Source: Gnetum montanum
Lineage: Eukaryota > Streptophyta > Gnetopsida > Gnetales > Gnetaceae
Assembly: GCA_015680685.1 (NCBI GenBank)
Contig: MNCI01036318.1
Span: 14,989 to 35,388 of the forward strand
Reading direction: 5' to 3'
DNA length: 20,400 nucleotides
Below the pieces are notes generated by a model that did not search any database, had not been told where the DNA came from, and saw only the letters and a program-made list of their open reading frames with translations. Position numbers and translations under genes: made by a program. Positions 1-11,507 of the stretch are shown in pieces (the first letter of the stretch is position 1; each line of letters opens with the position of its first letter).

Positions 1-3000
1 ATCTTGAGAAATTTAATAGTAATGTCTTTATGAAATTGCGTGTTGAGTATAAAGAATCTAGAAAATCTTTGATATTTTGAGGTAACTTAAAATACCTTCA
101 ATTTTAAAGTTTTTCCTTCATATTCAATCTTGAAATTGTAATATGTTTTCTAATAGCTCCATTATTACAATTCTTTACAACTATTAACTAGCCATATAAT
201 ATCTTGTATTTTGTCTTTTACAAAGCTTTTTGGTAGTTTAATAGAAGTGTATTTTACAATATTGCATGTTGAGATTAGAGTTTAGACAATTTTTAACACT
301 TTGGGTTGAATTAGAATAGCTTTTTTTCGAAGTGTTTCCTTATGTTCAATTTATCTCACTTAAATGTTTGAGATTTCACACAAATCTACTTTCTTTTTTC
401 TACTCTTTTAAAATCCATTAAATCTTGCTCTATTTCTAATTTTCTTGCAGATCTTTCTTTTTAAGAAAAACTAGGACTAGATTTCTACATAATTGTGATT
501 AAGCATTTTGATGAAATTTTATTTGTTTCAACCAACGTACTATTGAAGGTAGTTATAAGAGGGTATATAAGTCACATGGATCTTATGAGTAGTTGAGAGA
601 GGTAGATGGATTTAGAAAGAAGCCAATAAGTATCATATAGTTCTTCAACCTATGCATTTTTGGCATTCTAGCTCTTAGTCTTGGAGGTGTTGATGGGTTG
701 AAAGCATGCAGGGAGCTTGTTGGTTCAAGAACAAGTTTGAGGATACATTCAAGAGTCATAGATAATACTTTTGAGTAAGTAATCTTGGTCTCCTTTTATT
801 GTGTATTTTAGTTCATTCATTTATGCACATCCAATAGGGTTGGATATTATCATTATTCTTGAAAGTTGATAAATATTGAATAATTTGATTAGATATTGAT
901 TGGGAACATTATATATTTCTTTACATGTATAAGATCTATAGAATTAAGTGTGTGATCTATCATTTATATCTACCGTAATTTATTTCTGTTAACTTTAGTT
1001 TTTGATAGTTTGGGTGTTGATCACATCTGTGAGAGAATGCTTAGTAAAAGTCTAATATCTCTTAGGATAGTTTGAATATGATTTAAACTAATATTTTTTG
1101 GATTCCTCTGAAATTACCTACAACTTTGAAAAATAAATCTCCTCAAAAAGGTGAGTAGATTGAAATTTATAGGTGCTTCTTTGGACAATGTCTAGAAACA
1201 TAGCAATTTTGATGAGGTCTAATTATGATGATGTATCTCTAGTTTTATTATAGACATTCCTATAAAATTTTTATATGAATATGATATTAGCAATTAATTC
1301 TAGATCCAATTATAATCATTGAAAAATGATGTATAGGTTGTGAGTTAGAATTAGATTATTACTCACTATCTAAAATCATGCCAGATTCTGATATATAGAT
1401 GTATCTATATTGATATCCTTTTCTATAATGATTTTTCTCTTAAAATTTCTATGAGGCTTTGTCATAGATGCTATCTTTCTAATAGATGAATAATTATTCA
1501 AAAACAACTTGTTATGATAGAGTTGTCATTGATTTACTCTTAGTTGTTTGTTTTTGTCTTTGTTTTTGATTATTTAAGATTACATAGATTTACATATTGA
1601 TATCTCTTAATGTAAATTTATAATTGTTCTAAAATTTTATCAGTATATATAGATGTTATATTTCAAATGAATTATGAATATCTAAGAAATTCATAAATAT
1701 GTGAAAGTTATTTTATTTTCATCAATAGATGCTTTGTTTGTTTATAATCTAGGTCAAGCAATACCTTAGGGAATTTAGATTCTTAGTGAGGTAGGTTAAG
1801 TCTATGTGATTCTTTTTTAGATTATGGTTATTGATATATTTTTTTTACCTTGGTATTTATGGATATTGGATTTCCCTTCACTTTTATCTAATGTGATTTG
1901 TTGATTGGATTTGGCTTGAGGTTGATTGGTTGTACTTTGACCATTTTGGGACAAGTAAATCGTTAGGCTTGGTATAGTCCTTTGATCATGTTTTGTTTTT
2001 TGGATATTTTCACTGCATACTAATTTCATAACATGTATTGTGTCCCTCCATTGTAAATCTTTGGTTTGCCATGCTTGAATGAGTATTGGATGTCCATATG
2101 ATATCATGATTGGATGTTTGTTGTGTGTTTGGATGATGTAGCTAGCATTGACTTTGTGGAAAATTAGAGCTAGAATCCCTAAATATGATTTGATAATTGA
2201 CCCCTACAATAGAGTGCACTAGTGTGGCTCTTTCTGTGGGCCCCATCTTATAGGAGGGGATGATCCTTAGCTCATTGATCATTTTGGTTTTGATGCCTCA
2301 AAAATGTTAGAGGAGATGTCTTGAAAGATGTGTCTATCATTGGTAGGTTTGGGAACCTTGGAGGTGATGTCTTGGATGATGCCTTAGGTTCATTGAGACT
2401 AATATAAATCCATGCACATGCTAATTTGATATTTGGTTTGGATGCATTTTGGTTTGTAGTTTTGGAAAAGTACATAGGACAGCTCCATTTGACACTAAGA
2501 CGTATGTGTTAGCCTTTTTATTTATAAGTTGATTGGGTGGAGTGGATAGATGATCTGTATTGGATCTTTTCAATGATTTTTTCAATATTTGACTCTCTAT
2601 TTGATAAATGATCTTGGATGCTTGAAATATCATATTCTTGGATTTTTTGTGCTAATTTGTTTGCAGGCCTCCATGCCCTACCTAGCCACCATGACACATG
2701 TCCTCGATTCAGTTGGAGGAGGGTGCTAAGGCTTTTCACTTAGTGGAAGCTAATATTCTTATTTTTATATACAATTTTTCATTGCTAGAAAGAGCATGAA
2801 GAGCATTTGGTACCATTATTGAATTCTAGATTGCATGATGAAGTTATATTTAGCATATGAACCATATTATTCATAGAAGACCTTTGTATGGATTATGGAA
2901 TATTTTGTGAGATGAACATATTTTTTCATATTTTATCATTGTAATAATTCTACTGTGAGATGTATTTATCTAGTAAATTATGGAATTTTACATTGATCAA

Positions 3001-3290
3001 TGCATATGAGATTTTATATCAATATACATTAAAAGTTTAAATTGCACATGTATGTAAATATACTTTTATTTTATTTTTATCATTATAGCAAGTAATTCAT
3101 CCTTATCTATTTTTTCATAATTTAATCTCTCCCATTTTCTTTGGTCGTGGCTTTGTTGTAAATCTCATTTTTTCTTTCCTTCACTACATTAGATAAATTT
3201 GATTTTCTTACTCTACCATAATCAATCTTTTGTTATGGGTTAATATCCAACGTAATGCCCTTCAATCTAAGGCTAGTAATGAGGGTGTTA
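1..3290. other. AT-rich intergenic DNA, no gene recognised
   Basis: I see no protein family, RNA gene or paired terminal repeats here. All six frames are broken by frequent stops. The part at about 1810-2760 is a little richer in GC and holds several short overlapping open stretches on the minus strand (longest 96 codons, 1817-2107), but they show no motif I know and do not join into one reading frame. It may be decayed transposon DNA, such as an LTR or untranslated region. Confidence 0.6.
564..570 (+). promoter_or_regulatory. Candidate TATA box
   Basis: TATATAA follows GGG and is followed by about 200 bases of mixed composition ending near GAGTAAGTAA at about 774-783, which resembles a 5' splice donor. 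This would suit an old LTR or gene promoter with a leader. No coding region follows, and TATATAA is common in AT-rich DNA, so this is a weak call. Confidence 0.2.
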
Positions 3291-4658
3291 CACCATATGC
3301 CTCAATGAAATGAAATGTATAAGGGAGCAATAAGATTTTAAAGATGAAGTAAAAATTTTCATTCTTCTCTCTTACTTCATCTTTTATCTAGTTGAGTGGT
3401 TGCCAATTTGTTAGTGTAGGTGCCTAGTTTTCTCACATTCTTGCAGTCAACTATCTCATAGTTAAGCTCTTTGATAATGAATTTTGTAGGCACCATTTCT
3501 CAAATTTACTACATTCTCATGATTGTTCTCATAAACCCTTTCTCACAAATTTTCTCACAAACATTAAAGATGAAGGAGGCCCTATCCTTCATCCTAAGAG
3601 ATGCTAAATTTAACTTTACTTCATGCTATTATATTTCATGTCCTTGTATCAATTATTATCATTGTTGATTTTGATGAAAGTATTTGATAAAATGCATGTA
3701 GGCTTAAGAGCCCTTAATTCATGAGTTTTGTTTATGCTTTTTTTAAGCCAAGAAGATAGGAATTTTTGGAGGAATTTGTTTGGGCATTATGAGGTAATTA
3801 ATGTTAGAATTTTTGTTTTAGAATGAATGACATTTGAGATCATGTGTAAGCCCTTTGTATTTGACGCATTAATGTTTAATTTGGCCTTCAATCCTAAGAA
3901 TGTTTAAGCCTTTATTTATTCCAATATTTGTAAAATATATTTAGGCATTTTATTAATGTTTTCATGTCTATGCAATTTCTAATTCAATGTTATGTTGCTC
4001 ACCCATTCTTATGAAGCCATGTTTGCTTAATTTGAATGTAGAAGTCATGAAATTCATTTGTGTGGTATGTCAAAACCAATTACATATATGTTTTTAGAGC
4101 TTTATGTTATTCTTTTATGTATCATGACATTGTAGCTAAAGTTTGGAAAAGATTTGATGTTATTTTCCTTTAAATAGGGCTTGTTTTGGCATTTAATTTT
4201 TTATTTTTAGGTTATATTTCTAGGCATAGATTCAATCGATAACAATTGATATCATATCAATTTTCATAGATTCCAATGATACCAATCTATATCATTATTT
4301 AAGATATCAATTCATATAGATTCTAGTGGTAAGAATTGATATTCCCAAGTCTTGAAAAATTTAAATCCTAGACATATCATTAGATGCTTCTCCAATAATA
4401 AAAATTGATATAGTTATTTTCTATCTCACCAAATATCAATCTCTTAATGCCAATTGATATTTTTGCAAAAACATCTAGAGAGGTCCTTATAGCCATCTCA
4501 CCACAACGATAAAGATTAATAAGTAGGATCTTGATTCTAATCAACCCAAGAGATGTCCAATGATATCATTATATTTTTAAGTACTTTCTTGCCATCGGGG
4601 TTAGATCTTAGGAATTTTGCTTTGCAATTTTGTTGTCTTTCACTACTAATCTCTAACA
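3291..4658 (+). repeat. 5' LTR of the non-autonomous element
   Basis: It matches 5996-7363 along its whole length in the same order. In the stretch at about 3563-3735 I count roughly 22 differences in 170 bases. The right end (CTCTAACA, 4651-4658) is fixed by the primer-binding site two bases on. The left end is placed by alignment with the TG after the purine tract of the other copy; here those two bases read CA, so the end may be mutated or off by a few bases. A TTTAAATAG sequence at 4169-4177 could be its TATA box, which would place U3 before it and R-U5 after it. Confidence 0.85.
4237..4460 (+). repeat. Cluster of ATATCAAT / ATTGATAT inverted repeats in the 5' LTR
   Basis: About five degenerate units sit one after another. 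Each has an ATATCAAT-type arm and an ATTGATAT-type arm, around a core often resembling CATAGATTC plus ATGATA. Clear examples are arms at about 4304-4311 with 4336-4343, and at 4433-4440 with 4453-4460. If the TATA-like site at 4169 is used, the cluster lies in the transcribed leader. Confidence 0.6.
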
Positions 4659-4660
4659 AG

Positions 4661-4672
4661 TGGTATTAGAGC
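4661..4672 (+). other. Primer-binding site, initiator Met-tRNA
   Basis: TGGTATTAGAGC differs at one base from TGGTATCAGAGC, the usual plant LTR primer site complementary to the 3' end of initiator Met-tRNA. It follows the LTR end after a two-base spacer (AG), the normal arrangement for minus-strand DNA priming. Confidence 0.85.
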
Positions 4673-5986
4673 TTGATGGTTTTTTTAATATTTTATTGAG
4701 GTGGCATTATGAATTTAAAGTTTGAGGCATAATTTATGAGGCAAATAAATTTGATGATGGAACATATTAGTGTAATAAACCTATCTATTATGAAAACTTT
4801 TATGAGGTATTGTAATCAAATTTTTGGGACTTATTACCTTAAAGAACAAGGTTATTTCTTATTTCTCACATTTCCATTATATTTGTAATTGAATTTTTTT
4901 ATGGAGTTCAAAGTCATTGGCTATGATTAATTGTTGTAAGCTATGAAGAAAAATGACAAGGGATGGTCCAAAATGCTCATACTAGTCCTTCATAGGTATT
5001 AAAAGAGGAAATTTCTCTCAATTTCTCATAATGTTTGTAGTCCAAGTGGCATGTAAGTTGAAGCCAAAGAAATAAAATGTAAGGAGGAAAGCCCTATGAG
5101 GCTAATTATGTCCTAAAAATACATGTAATTAAAATCCAAAAGAAGAACTCAAAAATGGTAACACAAGGATGTTGTACCCTAGGAGGTATGTGTGTCTTGA
5201 AAATCCCACAATCATAAGATAGTGTTTGAAAATGGCTCTAAACTTGTATGTCATGTCATCCTTAATTTCTCAAGCCTAAATGGAAAGTTGTAATGGCTTA
5301 TAGTAGCCCAAGTTAGTCAAAAAGATGCATAGAATGGGTTAAAATATGGCTAAGGCCTAAGAGGCCCCATATGTCTCAAAGATATCCACCAATTTCTTAC
5401 AATATTTCTTGCAAAAATTATCACAAACAAAGGAAAAATCACAATGAAGAACATCAAGCTAAGGATGTAAATGCCACACAAGAAGACTCAATTAAATCAC
5501 TAAAAGCAAAGAAGGATCTTTAAGATCAAGAAGTAAAAAATAAATCCTTAAGAATGTCTCCAATTTTCAATCCATGAATCAAGAATTAAAGGCACAAAAA
5601 CTAAAGTCAATGGATAGAAAATTCAACTTTACATCAAGTCTTAAGTTCTAGAAAGTCTCCAGGGACTTAATCAAGAAACAAAAAGTTCTAAAGAGTGCTA
5701 CACATTTCTTATAATCCAAGGAGTATTAATCCAAAGCCAAAGTTTTATCATTGAAGAAGGGTTGTCAAGATTTTTAGGTAATTCCCAAACTTTGTCTTTG
5801 TTTTACTTTCATATTTGAAGCCAAGTAGATGTTAGAAATTTTATGTATTCAAAGAAGGCTAAAAAAGTCAAGAAAAATAGGTAGAAAACCTTTAAAAATC
5901 TTAATTTATGATAGAAAAAAGAAGAAAACGGAGAAAAGTTTATCCTACATGAATAGGATTTGCAAGAACTCTCCACTCCTTGAGCT
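4673..5986 (+). other. Non-coding body of the LARD-like element
   Basis: About 1.3 kb with no long reading frame and no pol motif. A short stretch after an ATG at 4709 reads MNLKFEA, a stop, then FMRQINLMMEH. It could be a scrap of gag, but it is too short to assign. Part of the right half is rich in A and AAG. Open stretches at 5809-6084 (minus) and 5829-6047 (plus) overlap each other and cross into the 3' LTR, so they are not genes. Confidence 0.6.
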
Positions 5987-5995
5987 AGAAAAGGA
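5987..5995 (+). other. Polypurine tract
   Basis: AGAAAAGGA ends immediately before the TG that opens the 3' LTR at 5996. This is where a retrotransposon starts plus-strand DNA synthesis. It is short but all purine and correctly placed. Confidence 0.6.
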
Positions 5996-7363
5996 TGCCA
6001 TGGGCCTCCATGAAATGTACAATGGAGCAATGGGATTTTCAAGATGAATGAAATGAATCTTTTCTTTCCTTTATCTTGATTCATATTTTATCCATTTGAC
6101 TGACTACCAAATTGTTAGTGTAGGTACCCAATTTTCTTACATTCTTATAGCCAACTATCTTATAATTAAGCTCTCCCATCATAAATTTTGTAGGCTTCAT
6201 TTCTCACTACATTTTTTCTTACAAATTTCTCACATTCTCATAATTATTCTCACAAATTTTCTTAGAAATATTAAAGATAGAGGAGGCCCTATCCTACATC
6301 CAAAGAGATGATAAATTTAGTTTTATTTCATGCGATTATGTTTCATGTCCTTGCCTTAATTATTATCATGATTGATTTTGATGAAATCATTTGATAAAAT
6401 GAATGTAGGCTTAAAAGTCCTTAATTCTTGAGTTTTGTTTGTGATTTTTCCTACAAAAAGTATATAGAACTTTGTGGAGGATTTTTATAGCATTATGAGA
6501 TAATGTTAGAATTTATGTTTTAGAATGAAGGGAATCTAAGATCATGTGTAAGTCCTATCTATTTGATGTATTGATTTTTAATTTAGCATTCAATCCCAAG
6601 AATGTTTAAGCTTCTATTTATTCCAATATATGTAAAGTAGATCTATGTATTTTATTCATGTTTTCTTGCTGATGCAATGTCTAATTCAATGTCAAGTTAC
6701 CAACCCATTCTTATGAAGTCATGTTTTCTTAATTTGAATGTAGAAGTCATGAAATTAGTTTGCATGACATATCAAAATGAATTGCATGTATGTTTTTAGA
6801 GGTTTACATTAGTCTTTGATGTATCATGAGACTATGGCTGAAGTTTGGAGAAGATTTGATGTTTTTTTTTTCCTTGAATAGGTCTTGTTTTAAATATTTA
6901 GTTTTTGAGTTACAAGTCATATTTTTTGGCATAGTTTCAATTGATATCATATCTATTTTCATAGATTCTAGCAATACCAATGAATATGAATATTCAAGAT
7001 ATCAATCCATATAGATTCCGATAATAAAAATCAATATACCCAGATCCTTAAAAACTAAAGTGCCAAATATATCGTTGGATGCCACTTCATTGATAAAAAT
7101 CAATATAGTTGTTTTCTATTTTACTTGATATTGATCTCATGATGCTAATTGATATGTTTCTAGAAAAATCCAAAGAGCTCATTCGAGCCATCTCACCCTA
7201 GCAATACATATTGATAAGTATAAGTAGGATGTTGATTCCAGTTTTCCTAGGTAACATTCAATGATATCATTATATTTACAAGTGATTTATTACCATTGGG
7301 GCTAGATCTTAGGCATTTTGATTTGTGATTTTGCTATATATCTTGTGTTGCTGATTTCCAATA
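5996..7363 (+). repeat. 3' LTR of the non-autonomous element
   Basis: Second copy of 3291-4658 and, by the ends chosen, the same length (1368 bases), although small indels occur inside. It starts TGCCATGG after the purine tract and ends CCAATA where the other copy ends CTAACA. It carries the same inverted-repeat cluster near its right end. Confidence 0.85.
6931..7165 (+). repeat. Inverted-repeat cluster in the 3' LTR
   Basis: This is the counterpart of 4237-4460. ATTGATATC, ATATCAAT-type arms and the TAGATTC core are still visible, but several arms have drifted, for example to ATCAATAT. Confidence 0.5.
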
Positions 7364-8540
7364 GACACATGTTCTTGTTGCTTTAAATCATACATAGATT
7401 CTTAAAAAAGGATATCTAAGGTTACTAATTAGATCAAAAGAAAAACTTGATAAATACAATTATCTCTATAATTTCATACTACTGTAACCTAACTAGATGT
7501 TTATTTCTCAAACTTTTAGAACCTACAAATTATTGATGAGTTCCTCTATTCAATAGATTACTCAAAATTAATACTCAACTCTTGCTAGACTTTCAAAAAA
7601 TTATAAATGCAAAATCACACAAAATATCATAATTTAATAATAAGACATACATGGTAGAATACCCATGCAAATGCCCTTCCAAACCATGATACTTATCTTA
7701 CAGTTGAACAAGGTTAATGCACATGAAAAATGTAAATACTAAAATTCAAAATTCATAAATAATGTTCATTTAAACTTATTAACATTCTACCTCTATCAAA
7801 AGAACAAGCCATAAAATGAACATATTAAACAAATACATAGAGAAAGTCCACTTATCACAGTTAAACCAAATCAAAACCAAGATCCAATCACACATCAATC
7901 ATCATCAATGAGGTCACCTAAACACACAATGTTACATGCATCATTTGTATAGATAATGTGAAAGAAAGAGTTAGATCTCCTTAAACATAGAGGAAGCCAA
8001 AAACCTTTGAGTCATTTGAAACAAGATGGAAATTATATAAGTTCCAAATTTGTATCATAACTCATTTTAAATGTGCTCAAATAATCAATAAGCAATTGAC
8101 ATAGATTATGGAAACATAAAACAAGCATCCAACCAAATACTAGAAACACTAAGATATTGGTACTATTTACAAAAAAGAAAGAAATTCTTATATTAGCTAT
8201 AAAAAATTGATACCAATAGTGGATATTGCATGGTTAGCATGATAAATAAAAGAAAAAATGACCTAGCACCAACCTTATGTTAAGTTTAGTATAAATTTCT
8301 GCTCATCCAATTTATCATCTACCACTCCTTCACAGTCTAGATTTTTATGATTAAGTTAAGTCATTATATCATTGGTAGTCACTTATGCTTTAGAGTCATG
8401 ATCCAAGCTTATGTTAGTAGTTAGAAATTATAAATTTTAAAGTTAGAAGTATAAAGTTAATATAAGGTGTGAGAGCTCATTTTAAAATAAAAGGGAGTAA
8501 AAAACTTTCATGTATGAATCAAGTCACTTAAGATAAACTT
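7364..8540. other. AT-rich DNA, no gene recognised
   Basis: This region lies between the LARD-like element and the TATA promoter near 8555. Frames are heavily broken, and I see no family motif, paired repeat or RNA gene. Confidence 0.6.
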
Positions 8541-8554
8541 GTTAGTTCCAAAAG

Positions 8555-8563
8555 TATAAATAG
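8555..8563 (+). promoter_or_regulatory. TATA box, probably of an LTR promoter
   Basis: TATAAATAG followed by GGGTATGCACCC is a classic plant TATA box. The next 150 bases are T-rich and C-rich with short tracts such as CTTTCTCTTTAC, as in the R-U5 part of many plant LTRs. It points rightward toward the gag fragments at 10151 and 11224, which could be from the same old gypsy element, but I find no second LTR or primer site to prove this. Confidence 0.4.
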
Positions 8564-9363
8564 GGGTATGCACCCACCTCATTTTGAAGATATATATGAA
8601 GTGAAATCTGAAGAATAGAAGCTTTCTCTTTACTTTATTTGTAGTATTTATTCAAGGGTACTTGTATTAAAGTTCTCTTAGCTTCAACCCTCTTTTCTTT
8701 TTGCATTTCACTATCATTCTTGCACCATGAATTTCTCAGTTGAATAATCTTCAATGCATTTCATTGATTCTTAAAATCTCATAATCATATTTTTCACATT
8801 CTATCACATTTAAATCTCATGATTCTGTCAATTGTTTCTCATTCTCATAATTTTTTAATTATCATAATAGTTTCAATGTTTGGCATGCTTCAATTTTTAT
8901 TTCTAAGTTTACATATAGTTTTTATCTCATGTTTTGTTTCAAAATTTAAAATACATATTAAAGAAATTTGAGTTTTATAGTTATGTATGCACGAATAAGA
9001 ATTAATTGAAGCTTTGAAACTTTTTTTCCTTAAAAGAATTCATTGTAATTCATTATTTAAGAACTTCTAATATTTAGAATCCAAGATCTCTCATGTATTT
9101 ATGTTCAATTTCAATCCATTTGTCGATGTTTTAGTGCTTTTATTTTGGATTTCTCTAGATTTCCTTTAATTTAAGATAAATTTGAAGCAAATTTTCTTGT
9201 TCAAGTCCTTGTGGCATGTTGAATTCATGAAGCTTTCAAGTTGTGACTAATTCTAGGTATCTATCTCTAGATCGAAATTCTTATTAAAGGTTGAGTTTTG
9301 AATTTACATTCCATTAGATCTCAAGTTTATGTTTTAGGATACAAATATTTAAATTTGATGTTA

Positions 9364-10435
9364 AATTCATACTAATTATTGTTGCATGTCATGAATTTTT
9401 TAGATATACGTCTATGATATTCTTCTCTACTAGTTTCAAAGAATGAGGCCTTGATTTCCAATGGAATTTGAATTTTAAAGTTGTAGATTTCATATTTAAG
9501 CATGACTGTAAATCACAATTTGATTGTGATCTCTTTTTTCATGATCAACTTACTATTATTCTCTACATGTTTTTAAGCAAACCATGATCCATAGTTAGAA
9601 GTACAAGAAAATGATTCAACTCACGGTTCATATGATTTTTAGTTCATTGTGACTTGTTATCAATTTGCATTAGAAATTCTACAATATCATCCTTTCATTC
9701 ATAACTATATAATTTTCTATATTATCAAGACTCATGATTTATATCCATCTATTTTTAACTTTGACACATGGAATTTTTCAAGTTAATATAACTCATAAAT
9801 CAACTTACATTCTCTATCACAACTCACAGTTAACTTATAGTTTACATATAAATTTACTATGACTAGATACTCAAATCATTTCCTAGCTTGTGATGCTTCT
9901 TTTTAACATACATTAACTTGCACCTTAGTGATCTAGATGCCTAAGGATGACCTTTTTACTACTATGCCACTTTGACATCCTACAATAATCTTAACATCCT
10001 AGCATCCTAAATTATCACAATGATATATACCATAATTGTTATTCAAAATTTTGATTCAATTACTAATAGATTCCTTCTTATTAACACTTAGTTAGCTAAA
10101 AACTATTTAATAAGAACGATCAAAAAATTCAATAATGGTTTAAAAATTATAAGTTTTGTTATTATTACCAGTTTGTAGGGCATGATATTGATTCATTTAA
10201 GGCACTCAAGGATGATATTTAGTTAATGATTAAATAAGGTGCAATTACTATTGATCATTTCAATCCTTTTCACCCTGAAAACCAAGCAATGAACATATTC
10301 CAATACCTAATACACTAAGACAATAACTGTATAGTTTTCTTTGAGGCTAACTACTACAAGCATAGTCATCCTAGGCAACCCTTCATCATAAGTATAAGCA
10401 TGCTTTTCAAGTACTTTCCTTAACATATCCCAACT
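9364..10435 (+). repeat. Tandem duplication, unit 1
   Basis: The unit begins AATTCATACTAATTA and is followed directly by a diverged second copy. The shift between copies is about 1072-1086 bases depending on where it is measured, so small indels have built up. Shared landmarks include AATGAGGCCTTGATTTCC, GATGCTTCTTTTTAACATAC and ATAACTGTATAGTTTTCTTT. The right part holds a broken gag fragment. Confidence 0.85.
10151..10420 (+). pseudogene. Gypsy-type gag fragment, copy 1 (broken)
   Basis: About 90 codons read through in one frame with three stops. The start reads KFCYYYQFVGHDIDSF, recognisable as the zinc-knuckle-like stretch of plant Ty3/gypsy gag, which has a C, Y, H/Y pattern followed by GHD. 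It continues with LKDDI, a stop, then LMIK, like the ALKDEI..LIKKG region after the knuckle in that family. One expected cysteine position reads phenylalanine. Gag packages the element's RNA into particles; this copy cannot make a full protein. No protease or polymerase follows in the unit. The two stops after LMIK and after QYLIH are also present in copy 2, so the fragment was already dead when it was duplicated. The family call rests on motif recognition only. Confidence 0.55.
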
Positions 10436-11507
10436 AATTCATACTAATTAATGTTACATATTGTGAATTTTTATAGAAATATGTTCATGATAGTCTTCTC
10501 TACTAGTTTGTCAAAGAATGAGGCCTTGATTTCCAATAGAATTTAAATTTTGAAGCTATAAATTTCATATTCAAGCAAGACTATGTAAACTAAAATTAGA
10601 TTGTGATCTCTTTTTTCATGATCAACTCACTATTATTCTCTACATGTTTTTGAGAAAACCATGGCTCATAATTAAAAGTATTAGAAAATGGTTCAACTCA
10701 TGGTCTATATTTTCTTCACTTCACTATAATTTATTATCAATTTGTATTAGAAATTCCATAATCTCATACTTTCACTCATAACCATATGGTTTTCTATGTT
10801 ATTAAAACTCATGGTTCCTATCCATATATTTTTACTGTGATACCCAAAATTTTCTAGGTTACCATAACTTAAAAGTTAGTTTTCATTCTTTCTCACAACT
10901 CATAATTAATTTATAGTTTAGATAAAAATTTACTATAACTAGATACTTGGCTCATTGCCTAGCTTGTGATGCTTCTTTTTAACATACATTAACTTGCACC
11001 CCAGTGATCTAGATGTCAAAGGATGATCTTTCCACTATTGTGCTATGACATCCTATAATAATCTTAACATCCTAGAATCCTAAATTATCAAAATGATATA
11101 TACAATAGTTGTTATTAAAACTTTTGATTCAATAGATGATAGATTTTTTAGTACTAAAACTCAGTCATCTAATAATTATTTATACAAAAGGATCCAAAAA
11201 TTCAAGAATGATTTTAAAATTATAAGTTTTGTTATTATTACGAATTTGCAGGGCATGATAGTAATTCATTTAATGAACTTAATGATGATATTCAATTAAT
11301 GATCAAATAAGGTGAAATTACTTTTGATCATTTTAATTCTTTTCATTTTCAAAACCAAGCTATGAAGATATTCTAATACCTAATACACTAAGATGATAAC
11401 TGTATAGTTTTCTTTAAGCCTAACTACCACAAGCATAGCTATCCTAAGAAACCCTTCATCATAATTGTAAGCATGCTTTTTAAGTACTTCCTCAACATAT
11501 CCTAGCT
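10436..11507 (+). repeat. Tandem duplication, unit 2
   Basis: Second copy of the 9364-10435 unit in the same orientation with no spacer. It ends where a third, short match to the unit start (AATTCAAGTTCATTAAT, from 11508) fades out. It differs from unit 1 by many substitutions, so the duplication is not recent. Confidence 0.85.
11224..11502 (+). pseudogene. Gypsy-type gag fragment, copy 2 (broken)
   Basis: This is the counterpart of the fragment at 10151. About 93 codons stay in one frame from KFCYYYEFAGHDSNSF onward. At the position of copy 1's private TAG this copy keeps a CAA codon (DIQLMIK). It has its own private TAA after MKIF, where copy 1 has CAA. Both share the stop after LMIK and the stop after YLIH. 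Conservation of frame across two diverged copies, plus the GHD and LKDDI-like motifs, supports a true old coding region rather than chance. The longer open stretch starting at 11093 is in another frame and is not the coding one. Confidence 0.55.

Larger units (their letters stand above)
3291..7363 (+). mobile_element. Old non-autonomous LTR retrotransposon (LARD-like), complete
   Basis: Two diverged direct repeats (3291-4658 and 5996-7363) flank about 1.3 kb. A primer-binding site for initiator Met-tRNA lies two bases after the first repeat, and a short purine run ends directly before the second. That order (LTR, primer site, body, purine tract, LTR) defines an LTR retrotransposon and sets plus-strand orientation. 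The body has no reverse transcriptase, integrase or protease sequence in any frame, so the element must have moved using enzymes from a relative. LTR and body lengths fit a small LARD better than a TRIM, whose LTRs are usually only a few hundred bases. The LTRs differ by many substitutions and small indels, so the insertion is old. No target-site duplication is clear: the five bases before it are TGTTA and those after it GACAC. Confidence 0.85.

Noticed and set aside
1817-2739. Four short open stretches on the minus strand as a possible gene
   Set aside because: They overlap in different frames, show no domain or conserved motif, and have no clear start, splice or stop arrangement.
5809-6084. 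Open stretches on both strands around 5809-6084
   Set aside because: They overlap each other and cross the body/3' LTR boundary; the parent LTR copy does not keep the frame.
7364-7368. GACAC after the 3' LTR as a target-site duplication
   Set aside because: The bases before the 5' LTR are TGTTA. An ACAC overlaps the LTR start but does not give a consistent five-base repeat.
9364-11507. The 1.07-kb pair as two LTRs of one element
   Set aside because: The copies touch with no internal region, primer site or purine tract between them, so tandem duplication fits better.
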